Shown here piece by piece: positions 18,229 to 27,018 of a stretch of DNA of 64,000 bases (the first letter of the stretch is position 1; each line of letters begins with the position of its first letter). Origin of the DNA: Thiotrichaceae bacterium UBA973 (lineage in GTDB: Bacteria; Pseudomonadota; Gammaproteobacteria; Eutrophobiales; Eutrophobiaceae). The stretch is from positions 1-64,000 of the forward strand of contig DBBX01000028.1 of assembly GCA_002292815.1 (NCBI GenBank). The letters are read 5' to 3'. The notes under the pieces are model-generated. The model saw nothing but the letters and a program-made list of their open reading frames with translations, searched no databases and was not told the origin of the DNA. The position numbers and the translations under genes are program-made.

Positions 18229-18738
18229 ATGAAAAAAATCGCATTAGTCATTGTTTCACTAACGCTCAGTTTCCTTGTTTATGCCGGCGGAAACCCCGAC
18301 CAGGTTAAATTTCCAGCAGGATACCAATCTGATTTCACAAAATACGACACGCGTAACCGTGCTAACGGTAAACAAGTAGCCGTACTCTATGCGAATAAAA
18401 TAGCTACTGATACCGCGGCCAATGGGAAACTGGGGGACGGTGCAACTATCATAATGGAAATTTATAAAACTGTGCCTGGAGAAGATGGTAAACCAACTGT
18501 TGGTGAAGATGGTCTTTTTAAGAAGGGCAAATTCGCCGCTGTCGCAGTAATGGAAAAACGATCAAACTGGGATGTCAGTTTTGACGCAAAAGAACGTGCT
18601 GGAGATTGGGGCTATGCTCTATACAAGACAGATGGAACAGTAAAAGAAAACGAACTGGAATGCGCTAGTTGTCATTTACCTATGCCTGACAATGACTATA
18701 TGTTTTCTCATTCAAGTTTGGTTAGCTTCACCAAATAA
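18229..18738 (+). CDS. Cytochrome P460 family protein
   Basis: 169 residues with a signal peptide (KKIALVIVSLTLSFLVYAGG) and a C-terminal haem c motif C145-x2-C148-H149 (ECASCHLPMPDND). The middle (GATIIMEIYKTVPGEDG, KFAAVAVMEKRSNWD) follows the P460 fold; a conserved lysine in that region cross-links the haem in characterised members. Cytochromes P460 oxidise hydroxylamine and NO in ammonia oxidisers and methanotrophs; cytochrome c'-beta relatives bind NO. A good AGTGGAGAT ribosome site lies before the ATG. Likely a periplasmic nitrogen-oxide or redox-stress protein controlled by the divergent OhrR-like regulator. Confidence 0.88.
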   Translation: MKKIALVIVSLTLSFLVYAGGNPDQVKFPAGYQSDFTKYDTRNRANGKQVAVLYANKIATDTAANGKLGDGATIIMEIYKTVPGEDGKPTVGEDGLFKKGKFAAVAVMEKRSNWDVSFDAKERAGDWGYALYKTDGTVKENELECASCHLPMPDNDYMFSHSSLVSFTK

Positions 18739-18762
18739 TATCTTATCATTGAACATTACATG

Positions 18763-18801
18763 TTTGAATCGGTGTTAATAGCACCGGTTCAAACCTGTTT
18801 T
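18763..18801. terminator. Terminator between convergent P460 and methyltransferase genes
   Basis: Arms TTTGAATCGGTG (18763-18774) and CACCGGTTCAAA (18782-18793) pair with one wobble around a 7-base loop, followed by CCTGTTTTT. It sits directly between convergent gene ends and should stop P460 transcription. Confidence 0.8.
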
Positions 18802-19590
18802 TCATCCTTTCCTTTGTAGTACAAAGACACCATAGTCTGATCTTGCATTGAGCGTTATTGGCTTAGATAGATCATAGAAATGATTATAACTACTGACCAC
18901 ATCAAAAACATCTGTATTTGAAAGAAGTTTGTGAAATTGTTTCAGTGTATAAGTACGAAGTTTATAAATAGATTCATATTTTTCATTTTTCTTTTTTGTC
19001 TTTGGGTTTAGTATCACTTGCAAGGTTTCTGTTCTCTTATCTTTATCCAGTTTTAACATTTTCATTGTTGTCTTGACTGTCAGACGCCCTCTCTTTGCTG
19101 TCCATCGGGTTATTTTATCTGATATCCCTTGTTCCGGTATTAAATGCAGGCCAAGTATATATATTCCATTCTTCTTTAATGATTTTGCGATATTCAACAG
19201 ATGTTGAACGGCTTGTTTCTCTGATAGTAGATGCCTGAAGGTATCAACGGTGCAGTAAGCAGCATCATACTTCTTCCTTTTACTATTGAAGTTAGTCATA
19301 TCACCGTGAAATATATTTGCCTTTAATTGATTGCGATTAAGTTTGTCTTTTAAATACGACAATGCATGTTCATTTAAATCAAAACCCGCGCAATCATAAC
19401 CGTTTCGTGACAAAGGAATAATCAAACGACCAGTACCACAGGCGGGTTCGATTAAGCTTGGTGAATCAGACTTACTATATCTATTGATGATATTTTGTAA
19501 AAATAGCAACTCTTCTCTCATTTCATGAGAGAAAGAAACATCATAATACGTAGGCAAGCTATACCAGTTCATTGCATTATTATTAATCAA
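18802..19590 (-). CDS. Class I SAM-dependent methyltransferase
   Basis: 262 residues. Motif I is LIEPACGTGRLIIPL near residues 60-74, followed by YDCAGFDLNEHALSYL (motif II with the acidic residue binding the SAM ribose) and YDAAYCTVDTFRHL (motif IV-like). These mark a Rossmann-fold methyltransferase of the SAM_MT/UbiE-like superfamily. The substrate is not evident. It is divergent from the cyclic-nucleotide-domain gene across a 115-base AT-rich spacer. The start is ambiguous between the ATG at 19590 and the ATG at 19572; neither has a clear ribosome site. Confidence 0.8.
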   Translation of the reverse strand: MINNNAMNWYSLPTYYDVSFSHEMREELLFLQNIINRYSKSDSPSLIEPACGTGRLIIPLSRNGYDCAGFDLNEHALSYLKDKLNRNQLKANIFHGDMTNFNSKRKKYDAAYCTVDTFRHLLSEKQAVQHLLNIAKSLKKNGIYILGLHLIPEQGISDKITRWTAKRGRLTVKTTMKMLKLDKDKRTETLQVILNPKTKKKNEKYESIYKLRTYTLKQFHKLLSNTDVFDVVSSYNHFYDLSKPITLNARSDYGVFVLQRKG

Positions 19591-19705
19591 TTTAATCTAT
19601 AATTTTAACTATATTTAATTATCTTAAACCCTATAATTTTATATTTCTTTATGAAATAAAATAATACTATAGAATAGTTATATTGATAACGGAGAGGTCC
19701 TGGTT

Positions 19706-20143
19706 TTGAAAGAACTTCAATTACTTGATGATGGGGATTCATTCAGAGAATCTGCTTATAAGTATATAAAAGAATCTGACTTTTTTTCAGATCTTGACGA
19801 TGAAGAAATAAAGATATTAGCCCGCTGGACCAAGGCTTATTCTGCAGCTACCGGTTGCGTGGTATTAAATGAAGGCGATAAAAGCAACTGCCTCTGCATT
19901 ATCATCAAAGGCGTCATCAATATCTTTAAAAAATTACCCGACGAACACCTAAAAATTGCAGAAGTCTCTACAGGTGAGTCTATTGGTGAGATGGGGATTA
20001 TTGATGGTGAACCATTTTCAGCTTCTGGTATTGCTTCTGAAGATTCAATTGTTTTATTAATAACGCGTGAAGATTTTGAAGATATCATCAATCAGAATAT
20101 GGAACTCGGTAATAAACTGCTATGGAACTTGCCAGAATATTAA
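19706..20143 (+). CDS. Cyclic-nucleotide-binding-domain protein without effector domain
   Basis: 145 residues, a single Crp/cNMP-type beta-roll (GCVVLNEGDKSNCLCIIIKG, GESIGEMGIIDGEPFSASGI, IVLLITREDFEDII). The phosphate-binding cassette keeps GE but lacks the arginine that contacts the cyclic phosphate (GEPFSAS where PRSA is usual), so ligand binding is doubtful. No helix-turn-helix or enzyme domain follows. The start is TTG at 19706, chosen because GGAGAGG lies 8 bases upstream. It may be a partner or sensor protein; it stands just before the convergent PPTase gene and need not be related to it. Confidence 0.8.
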   Translation: MKELQLLDDGDSFRESAYKYIKESDFFSDLDDEEIKILARWTKAYSAATGCVVLNEGDKSNCLCIIIKGVINIFKKLPDEHLKIAEVSTGESIGEMGIIDGEPFSASGIASEDSIVLLITREDFEDIINQNMELGNKLLWNLPEY

Positions 20144-20220
20144 CTTCACGCCTAAGACACACCACTAAACGTCTGGCTGAAACACTGACAGGACAAAAAT
20201 AACGGGCATCTCGAATATTA

Positions 20221-20943
20221 TTATTTATGAATAATAATACCACCGCCTTTTATGGATGTTGTTAGCGCTGTTTTATAGTTATCTATGTTAATAAGATCGT
20301 AACAAAACCACTTATCATCCAATGGCTTGAAAGTTAATACTTCTATCCCACCATCAATAGTCTCATCTAGTGTGACAGAAAATCGGTCAAGGCCATATGC
20401 AACACCTTTTCCAGTTGCCTTGATAAAAGACTCTTTCCTGCACCAAACACGATAGAAAGAATCGAGTTGCAACTCATCAGCACATTTAATTAGATCATTC
20501 TTTTCATTTTCGCTGAAAAATCGTTTTGATAATGATTGATGATCTATATCAGCATTTATTTTTTCTATATCCACACCTACTCTGTTACCTAACGCTATTG
20601 CTATTAGTGCATAGTTTTCTGAATGAGAAATATTAAATTCTATCGGTTTATTATTTAACGATTCCTTAATACTTGGTTTTCCGTGTTCACCATAGAAAAA
20701 ATCAATATCTTGATATGACTTACCAAGACTACTAGATAACAAAAGTCTTAATACACTTCGCGTTATAACAAATTGATTCTTCTTTTCTGCTATCTTTAAT
20801 TTTTCTGCTCGAATACGTTCGTCTTCTGATAAATACTGCATGCAGTGTTGATCATCAAATAAATCGAATTGGATTAAATAGATATGAATTTTATTATCTG
20901 ACAATACTAATCTTTCTTGTAATATCTGATCGAGAGTATTCAT
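20221..20943 (-). CDS. Sfp-type 4'-phosphopantetheinyl transferase (PfaE-like)
   Basis: 240 residues. The family motifs are FNISHSENYALIAI (102-116), GVDIEKIN with D125 and E127 binding Mg, and WCRKESFIKATGKG with E171 (167-180). It transfers phosphopantetheine from CoA to the serine of acyl carrier domains. Its ATG overlaps the oleD stop (TAATG), so it is the last gene of the ole operon. The obvious clients are the four tandem ACP domains of the PfaA-like synthase, the role PfaE plays in PUFA producers. No other carrier-protein enzyme is seen in the window. Confidence 0.92.
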   Translation of the reverse strand: MNTLDQILQERLVLSDNKIHIYLIQFDLFDDQHCMQYLSEDERIRAEKLKIAEKKNQFVITRSVLRLLLSSSLGKSYQDIDFFYGEHGKPSIKESLNNKPIEFNISHSENYALIAIALGNRVGVDIEKINADIDHQSLSKRFFSENEKNDLIKCADELQLDSFYRVWCRKESFIKATGKGVAYGLDRFSVTLDETIDGGIEVLTFKPLDDKWFCYDLINIDNYKTALTTSIKGGGIIIHK

Positions 20944-21938
20944 TATTTTTTTTCAGTATCAAATGACGTCTTAAGACGTTTCATACCCTCATCTATACTG
21001 ATTTCTGGCGTGTATAATAAGTCTCGTTTAGCCGCAGACAGGTCAAACCAGTGTGCTGTGGATAATTGTTTAGCAACAAATCTTGTCATTAGAGGCTCTT
21101 CCTCAACCTTGAATACAGAATAGACTCGCTCTAGTATCACCCCTACATAATAAGCCGCGTGCGCATTAATTCTTTTCTTTATTGGTGATAAGCCTACAGT
21201 TGCCAATATTTTATTAATCAAATCCGACATTGCGATAGGCTCATCATTACTAATGAAATAGGCCTTACCCGCACACTTTTCATCTTTCTGTAAATCATTT
21301 CCAGCAAGTAGATGGGCAGTAACAGCATTATCGATATAACATGAATCGACCTTATTCTCTTTATTCCCAACCAGTCTTAAGCGGCCAGCCTTTGCACGAC
21401 TAATAACTCGTGGAGCAAGATGCCGGTCACCTGGCCCCCAGATTAAATGCGGCCGTAAGGCGACTGTTTTAAGTTTTGCGCTATTTGAACTTAATACTAG
21501 TTGTTCTGCTTCTGCCTTGGTTTCCTGGTAGGCATTGAAAAATGTTTCTGCATAGGGTGTTGATTCATCAATACCCTCTTCACTGGTACCATCAAACACG
21601 ACACTTGGGGTGCTGGTATAAACCAGATAATTAATATGGTGTTTTTTACACGCATCAATGACATTTTTTGTTGCGACCACATTAGCTTGATAATACTTAT
21701 CATAATCACCCCAGACACCTGCCAATGCTGCAACGTGATAAACAATATCGCAGCCACTCGCTGCAGCATCTATATCATCAGCCTTGCATAAATCACCTTG
21801 TATCGCATCAACACCTAATGCTACTAGTTCGGGATAGTGTCCTCGTTGGATTGCCCTTACTGTGTCTCCTCGCTTCAATAGCGCCCTGACAATTGCACCG
21901 CCGAGAAATCCACCACCACCTGTTACTAACGCCTTCAT
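20943..21938 (-). CDS. oleD: OleD, 2-alkyl-3-oxoalkanoate reductase
   Basis: 331 residues of the extended short-chain dehydrogenase type. The nucleotide-binding motif is GGGGFLG (7-13) and the catalytic pair is Y137-x3-K141 (YQETK). In Ole pathways OleD reduces the 2-alkyl-3-keto acid made by OleA to the 3-hydroxy acid using NADPH. It overlaps oleC by 4 bases (ATGA) and the PPTase gene by 1, giving a tightly coupled oleC-oleD-PPTase unit. Related 3-beta-HSD-like enzymes exist, but the oleB-C-D order makes the assignment strong. Confidence 0.93.
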   Translation of the reverse strand: MKALVTGGGGFLGGAIVRALLKRGDTVRAIQRGHYPELVALGVDAIQGDLCKADDIDAAASGCDIVYHVAALAGVWGDYDKYYQANVVATKNVIDACKKHHINYLVYTSTPSVVFDGTSEEGIDESTPYAETFFNAYQETKAEAEQLVLSSNSAKLKTVALRPHLIWGPGDRHLAPRVISRAKAGRLRLVGNKENKVDSCYIDNAVTAHLLAGNDLQKDEKCAGKAYFISNDEPIAMSDLINKILATVGLSPIKKRINAHAAYYVGVILERVYSVFKVEEEPLMTRFVAKQLSTAHWFDLSAAKRDLLYTPEISIDEGMKRLKTSFDTEKK

Positions 21939-23599
21939 CTTAATTTTTCCTCAGCCCATATCGCTAACTTCTCGCGACCAATCTTGGCATTGTGCCGTAT
22001 ATCCACGGGGAAACCTGAATGAAACAAAATATGTTTAATATTCTTGGTGATCGAATAATGACTAGCTAACTCAAATAGTTCTTCAGTCAGTTTCTTTTTA
22101 TCGATACTTTTCAGTTCAGCTTCTAGTTCAACACAAATAACAGGAACAATTTTATTCTTGAGCCTCACACCAACCAACGCCGTACGCAAAACTGATTCAT
22201 GCTTATTAAAAATACCTTCGCAACATATAGTATATAAAGTTTCGATCTCGGTAATGACACGCTGGCTCTTACGACCACAAAACCAAATACGACCATCATT
22301 ATCAAGATAACCCATATCTCCCATACGATGATAAAAACCACTTTCAGTCTTTATTTTGGCTAGGTTTGTTTCTGCATGACGATTAAAATAAGACCGTGTC
22401 ACTTGTGGGCCTTTGACACAAATCTCACCAATTTGATTAGCCGCTAACGCTAAATCATTATCCCAATTAGAAATAACATCATCAGTAATTTTAATAATTC
22501 TGGTATCTAGACTGGAAACTGGTTTCCCGACACAGACACCCTTGCCTTCACTCGTTGCCGCCGCAGTCTCATCAAGGATGACATTACTCCCAACTGAACT
22601 CACTGGGAGTGACTCCGTTGCGCCATAGGGTGTAAATATCTGCACATCGTCATTGAGCAATGATTTGAATCTCGTAAGTACTGAAGGTGCGACAGGAGCC
22701 CCTGCTGATAGCACTCGTTTTAGAGTGGGTAATTTCCTCTCGTTCGCTCCGCCCCATTTGCCAACACGATTTAATAAGGCCGGCGAACCAAACATAGTTG
22801 TACACTTATAATCATTAACCGCATCAATAATAGTTTTCGGATTGACATGACCCGGTCGAGTAAAATCCATCTTTGGTATCACAGACGTCATGCCTAATGC
22901 AGGGGCAAATAAAGCAAACAAGGGAAACGTTGCCAGATCTATCTCGCCGGCTTGAATCTTATAGAGGTTCTTCAATGCCTCATGTTGCGCGGTGAAATTA
23001 GCATGCGTATAAACCACGCCTTTTGGAATACCCGTGCTACCACTGGTAAACAGGATTGCAGCCATATCTTCTGCGACAGTTTTGGTATTTTCAAAATTTC
23101 TGTCTTTTGCACTCGCTTTAATCTTTTCCAGGCTAGTGATACAACTGCCTAATAAAAGATTATTACCGACCAGCACCGTTTTACTAATAGTCTTTTTTGC
23201 CCAGCCTAAGGTTAGTCGGGCAATATGTGCGGTACTAATGCCAATAAACGCTTCCGGCTCAGCCTCTGCCAAACACTTACCCAGATTTTTTATCCCCATG
23301 CCCGGATCGACAGCGACTAAAACTGCCTCAAGTTTGAATAAGGCAAATACCAGAGCAAAGAAATCCAGACCCGGTTTAACCATCAATACCGTTCGCATCC
23401 CTTTACCTATGCCATGAATTTTTAATCCATTGGCAATGATATTGCTGACTTCATCGAGTTCCTTATAGGTATAGGTGTTTTTATAAAGAACAACATCAGA
23501 CTTATCATTAGCAGCTGTTGATTGCACAACCACAGCATGAGTATCTGGCTGTTGTAGTGCCATAACGGGCAAATGAGAGGCTATGTTTGCAGTAATCAT
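21935..23599 (-). CDS. oleC: OleC, beta-lactone synthetase (AMP-dependent ligase family)
   Basis: 554 residues of the ANL adenylating superfamily. The P-loop-like motif is AAILFTSGSTGIPKGVVYTH near 183-202; the later TPYGATESLP and YHRMGDMGYLDNDGRIWFCGRKSQ are the A5 and A7-A8 motifs. OleC activates the 2-alkyl-3-hydroxy acid with ATP and closes it to a beta-lactone. It lies directly after oleB (17 bases, inside which a palindrome begins) and overlaps oleD. Length matches OleC (about 550). Confidence 0.93.
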   Translation of the reverse strand: MITANIASHLPVMALQQPDTHAVVVQSTAANDKSDVVLYKNTYTYKELDEVSNIIANGLKIHGIGKGMRTVLMVKPGLDFFALVFALFKLEAVLVAVDPGMGIKNLGKCLAEAEPEAFIGISTAHIARLTLGWAKKTISKTVLVGNNLLLGSCITSLEKIKASAKDRNFENTKTVAEDMAAILFTSGSTGIPKGVVYTHANFTAQHEALKNLYKIQAGEIDLATFPLFALFAPALGMTSVIPKMDFTRPGHVNPKTIIDAVNDYKCTTMFGSPALLNRVGKWGGANERKLPTLKRVLSAGAPVAPSVLTRFKSLLNDDVQIFTPYGATESLPVSSVGSNVILDETAAATSEGKGVCVGKPVSSLDTRIIKITDDVISNWDNDLALAANQIGEICVKGPQVTRSYFNRHAETNLAKIKTESGFYHRMGDMGYLDNDGRIWFCGRKSQRVITEIETLYTICCEGIFNKHESVLRTALVGVRLKNKIVPVICVELEAELKSIDKKKLTEELFELASHYSITKNIKHILFHSGFPVDIRHNAKIGREKLAIWAEEKLR

Positions 23600-23606
23600 T
23601 ACTATT

Positions 23607-23630
23607 AGGGACAGACTTAAGTCTGTCCCT
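23607..23630. repeat. Perfect 24-bp palindrome at the oleB/oleC junction
   Basis: AGGGACAGACTT followed immediately by its exact complement. It covers the last codons and stop of oleB and ends 8 bases before the oleC ATG, so a folded transcript would expose or hide the oleC start. No T run follows, so it is not a standard terminator. The core GTCTGTCC reappears at 43481-43496, in a sequence reminiscent of REP elements found near IS200-like/RAYT transposases; that resemblance is from memory. Confidence 0.8.
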
Positions 23631-24534
23631 CAGCATATTTTATCTGACCTGTATTCGTCTTTTCTAGAAAGGTTTGTATTAGCGGGATAACTTCCTCGCC
23701 CGCATCTTCAAGTAGATAATGCCCAGCATCGAACTCATGATATTCAGCATTTGGCATACGCTTCTGCCATTCATCAAGATAATGTCGATCAAAGACAAAA
23801 TCCTTTAATCCCCAACAAACCAATATTGGCAGCTTTGAAAACTGGTCCAGGTTTTTATCTACATTATCTACAACAGCATATGAAACATGATTTTTATCTA
23901 GCGGAATATCTTCTACAAAGCGTAATACCGAAAGTCGGTTCGCCCAATTATCATGCGGCGACAGATAAGCATTCTTTATATCACTCGTCATCGGCTTCCG
24001 TGTAACACACTGTATGACACCCCCCCGACAAAATGCATTTAAACCTTGTATTAATAATGCGCCTATTAATGGAGTGCGGCTCAGCTTTAATTGCCAGGGA
24101 ATTTGCTTGCCGGAGGGGATATGAAACCCAGCCGTATTAGATATCACCAGACGTTTAATCTTTTCAGGGTAACGTGTGGCGTAGGCCAGTCCAATCATAC
24201 CGCCCCAATCATGCACAATCAGCGTTAAATTATTATCAACGCCAAGAGAGGATAACAGCGCATCAAGATCATCAACCCGCTGTTTTAATATAAAGTCATA
24301 CTCACCGCCAGCCGGTTTATCCGATAAACCCATACCAATATGGTCTGGCGCTATGCAATGGTATTTATCGACTAGTGCAGTAAAAAGATGACGATAATAA
24401 AATGACCAGCTCGGGTTACCATGGATCATGACAATGGTTTCAGCATTTCCCTTCCCGCCTTCGAGATAATGCATTTGTCTGTTATTTATCGAGGCATAAC
24501 AGGAAGATTCTGAGGGGTAATCGGGGTATTGCAT
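23617..24534 (-). CDS. oleB: OleB, beta-lactone decarboxylase (alpha/beta hydrolase)
   Basis: 305 residues of the haloalkane-dehalogenase-like alpha/beta hydrolase fold. HGNPSWSFYYRHL (38-50) forms the oxyanion region and IVHDWGGMIG places the nucleophile at D109, an aspartate as in OleB rather than serine. The C-terminal FDAGHYLLED supplies the histidine. OleB splits the beta-lactone from OleC into a cis-olefin and CO2. A haloalkane dehalogenase would share these motifs, but the oleC-oleD context decides. It is separated from oleA by dinB, an unusual interruption. Confidence 0.92.
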   Translation of the reverse strand: MQYPDYPSESSCYASINNRQMHYLEGGKGNAETIVMIHGNPSWSFYYRHLFTALVDKYHCIAPDHIGMGLSDKPAGGEYDFILKQRVDDLDALLSSLGVDNNLTLIVHDWGGMIGLAYATRYPEKIKRLVISNTAGFHIPSGKQIPWQLKLSRTPLIGALLIQGLNAFCRGGVIQCVTRKPMTSDIKNAYLSPHDNWANRLSVLRFVEDIPLDKNHVSYAVVDNVDKNLDQFSKLPILVCWGLKDFVFDRHYLDEWQKRMPNAEYHEFDAGHYLLEDAGEEVIPLIQTFLEKTNTGQIKYAEGQT

Positions 24535-24634
24535 AAGCTATTGGTTTTTATATGAAAATATAGTTATAAAGCGAGCTAGTTTACTGAATATTATCTTATA
24601 CACCAAGTATATCAGGCGAATAGTTTAGTCGCGT

Positions 24635-25741
24635 CTAAAGTAAATCCATCTGCTCTGTTTTATCGGTTTGATCAACGCGCTTTTGCTGCAACTTGGACGT
24701 ACTCACGCCTAATAGACGCACTTTGCGTTTATCTACTTCTGTATTGGTTAATAACACTTTGACTACTTCAAAAATATTACTCGCAGATAATGTCGGTTTT
24801 TCTATAGTGCGGCTGCGTGTGATTTGTTCAAAATTTGCGTATTTAACTTTTAAGGTGATTGTCTGTGCGCATAGATTTTTATCAAATAATATTCTCGAAA
24901 CACTATTGGATAGTTCTTCCAGAATAGAAAACATGTCATTGGTGTCGCCCATGTCTTTGCTAAACGTTGTTTCCTTACCGACGGATTTTCGTTCCCGATG
25001 GCTGTTCACCGGCCTAAGGTCGATACCGCGTGAAATTGAATAATAAAAATGACCTGCCTTGCCGAATTTCTTGACGAGTTCATTCAGGTCTTTCTGCAAA
25101 AGATCTTCACCCGTATGAATACCAAATTCTTTCATCCGTTTCTCGGTTGCTTTACCAATACCATGAAACTGTCGTACGGGTAATGTCTTGATAAACTCGG
25201 GACCTTGTTCAGGGGTGATTAAATATAGTCCATCCGGTTTATCCATGTCCGATGCTATCTTCGCTAAAAATTTATTATATGACACACCCGCAGAGGCATT
25301 GAGATTGGTTTTCTCTTTAATTAAACGTTTGATTTCTTTCGCGATTAAGGTTGCCGAACCTGAATGATCCTGGTTATGCGTGACATCCAGATAAGCTTCG
25401 TCCAAAGATAAAGGCTCGACCAGATCTGTAAACTCACGGAACACAGCCTGGACTTCTGCAGAGACTTCACGATACGCAGTAAAACGTGGTTTTAGAAAAA
25501 TAGCGTCAGGACAGCGCTGGTGTGCTTGTGTAGCCGACATTGCTGAGTGGATGCCAAACTTCCGTGCCTCATAACTACAGGCAGCAACCACACCTCGTTG
25601 TTCAGGTGTGCCGCCAACGACGACTGGCTTGCCACGATATTCAGGATGATCACGCTGTTCGACTGAAGCATAGAAGGCATCCATATCGACATGGATGATT
25701 TTACGTTGGACTGGATTTTCTTCGGGCTTTTCCGTATTCAC
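24635..25741 (-). CDS. dinB: DNA polymerase IV (Y-family, translesion)
   Basis: 368 residues. The catalytic segments are IIHVDMDAFYASVEQRDHP and SLDEAYLDVT, with the GVSYNKFLAKIASDMDKP and FHGIGKATEKRM helix-hairpin motifs and a little-finger domain near 250-350. Pol IV copies past damaged bases with low fidelity. The start is GTG at 25741. It is in the same direction as the ole genes, 68 bases after oleA and 100 before oleB, but has no metabolic link; it looks inserted into an ancestral oleA-oleB neighbourhood. Confidence 0.96.
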   Translation of the reverse strand: MNTEKPEENPVQRKIIHVDMDAFYASVEQRDHPEYRGKPVVVGGTPEQRGVVAACSYEARKFGIHSAMSATQAHQRCPDAIFLKPRFTAYREVSAEVQAVFREFTDLVEPLSLDEAYLDVTHNQDHSGSATLIAKEIKRLIKEKTNLNASAGVSYNKFLAKIASDMDKPDGLYLITPEQGPEFIKTLPVRQFHGIGKATEKRMKEFGIHTGEDLLQKDLNELVKKFGKAGHFYYSISRGIDLRPVNSHRERKSVGKETTFSKDMGDTNDMFSILEELSNSVSRILFDKNLCAQTITLKVKYANFEQITRSRTIEKPTLSASNIFEVVKVLLTNTEVDKRKVRLLGVSTSKLQQKRVDQTDKTEQMDLL

Positions 25742-25809
25742 GACTCGTTAAGAATACAAAAATTTAAATTTAAAAATTATTAAGCAGCGTTTTTAACAAG
25801 TTTGATTAC

Positions 25810-27009
25810 TTACCATTCCCAACCAAGCATCAAACAATTTAAACCACTGCCGATGCCAAGAAAACTAACCCGGTCGCCCTTCTTTAAGAAGTGTCTTTGA
25901 TCAGCAATGGCGGCTGTTAAGGGTACCGAGACAGTGCCAATATTGCCCAAATATTTATAGGTACTAAAATCTTTTTCAGGCGCAATACCAAGTTCTTTTA
26001 ATATTGTATCGCGATGACCTTCGCCGACCTGATGACAAATCACTTTATCAACCTGATCTCTGGCCCAACCCATTCTCGTTAAAAATGTACCCCAGGTTTT
26101 TACACCTAGGATGGCGCCATGCTTTAAAACGGAAACTGAATCGGTCGACATGAATTCAGACAGGGCCGCCGGTAGTTTTTCTTTGGGTAGCATGCTGGAT
26201 AATGCGGGCGGTAATTTATCACTGGACATCACTTCTTTCAGAACTGACGGAATGACTTCGGGTTCCATCACTTGATCAATCGCTGCCAATAATTTATCTG
26301 GAGAAAAGACAAATTCACCGATGGCGACCGGTGATATTGAAACGCCCCAACGGCAAAGTTTGTGATGTTCCGGAGCCGATTGATTTGCACCACCCAACAG
26401 GCGATGTGTTTCTTTATTATCAAACGAGCCATCAGTCAGTAATACTGCTGCAGCGCCCGAACCGCCGGTTAGCGTCGCCAGAGAACTGGAAAACATATCA
26501 ATCGTTTTATCTTTCAACATGCGCTCGATCATGATCTCGACGATTTCACGTGAGGTCTCGCACGAGACGACCATGCCGGCACGGATCTGCTTTAATTCGA
26601 TGCGATTGGCGATATCAATAATGCCGTTCATAACACCCAGGCAGGCATTGGAAATGTCATAGATATTGGCATCATCGCTAATGCCTAATTGCGCGGCTAC
26701 AGCACAAGCGGTGGCAGGTTCAAAATTTTCTCGGCAAACACCGGTGTAAACCAGTGCTTCAACGTCTTTTGCCTCGACATTTGACTGTTCTAAGGCCTTT
26801 CGGGCCGCATTTGCAGCGCCATCAGACAAGATATGGCCTTCTTCCCACCAGCGACGTTCATGAATGCCCGTCAAGGCTTCTAATTGTCCTGGTGCTATAT
26901 GTAGTGCGTCATACATCGGCATTAGCCGTTGTTCCAAGTCCTCGGAAGTGATCACTACCGGTGGCAATTCATAGCCGATAGACTCCATATGTACGCGTGA
27001 ATATTTCAT
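25810..27009 (-). CDS. oleA: OleA-type thiolase-fold condensing enzyme with tandem-repeat insertion
   Basis: 399 residues, about 60 longer than Xanthomonas OleA (338). Condensing-enzyme residues are C123 in ISNACLGVMNGI, H326 in ICHQVGEGH and N356 in YLGNIGT; E97 in RENFEP matches the OleA glutamate that deprotonates the second substrate and separates OleA from FabH. HKLCRWG and the end LGIGSGLNC also match OleA. It joins two acyl thioesters head to head to a 2-alkyl-3-keto acid. Residues 240-291 form four 13-residue repeats where the reference has none. It starts 9 bases after the PfaC-like gene, strongly suggesting co-transcription and that Pfa-made chains are its substrates. Confidence 0.9.
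   Translation of the reverse strand: MKYSRVHMESIGYELPPVVITSEDLEQRLMPMYDALHIAPGQLEALTGIHERRWWEEGHILSDGAANAARKALEQSNVEAKDVEALVYTGVCRENFEPATACAVAAQLGISDDANIYDISNACLGVMNGIIDIANRIELKQIRAGMVVSCETSREIVEIMIERMLKDKTIDMFSSSLATLTGGSGAAAVLLTDGSFDNKETHRLLGGANQSAPEHHKLCRWGVSISPVAIGEFVFSPDKLLAAIDQVMEPEVIPSVLKEVMSSDKLPPALSSMLPKEKLPAALSEFMSTDSVSVLKHGAILGVKTWGTFLTRMGWARDQVDKVICHQVGEGHRDTILKELGIAPEKDFSTYKYLGNIGTVSVPLTAAIADQRHFLKKGDRVSFLGIGSGLNCLMLGWEW
26137..26292 (-). repeat. Four 13-residue tandem repeats inside oleA
   Basis: Residues 240-291 read LLAAIDQVMEPEV, IPSVLKEVMSSDK, LPPALSSMLPKEK and LPAALSEFMSTDS. The pattern is [LI]-[LP]-x-[AV]-[LI]-x-x-[VMF]-[ML]-x-x-[DE]-x, which suggests short amphipathic helices broken by prolines. 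The DNA copies have diverged, so this is an old protein-level repeat. Confidence 0.85.
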
Positions 27010-27018
27010 AGACCCATT

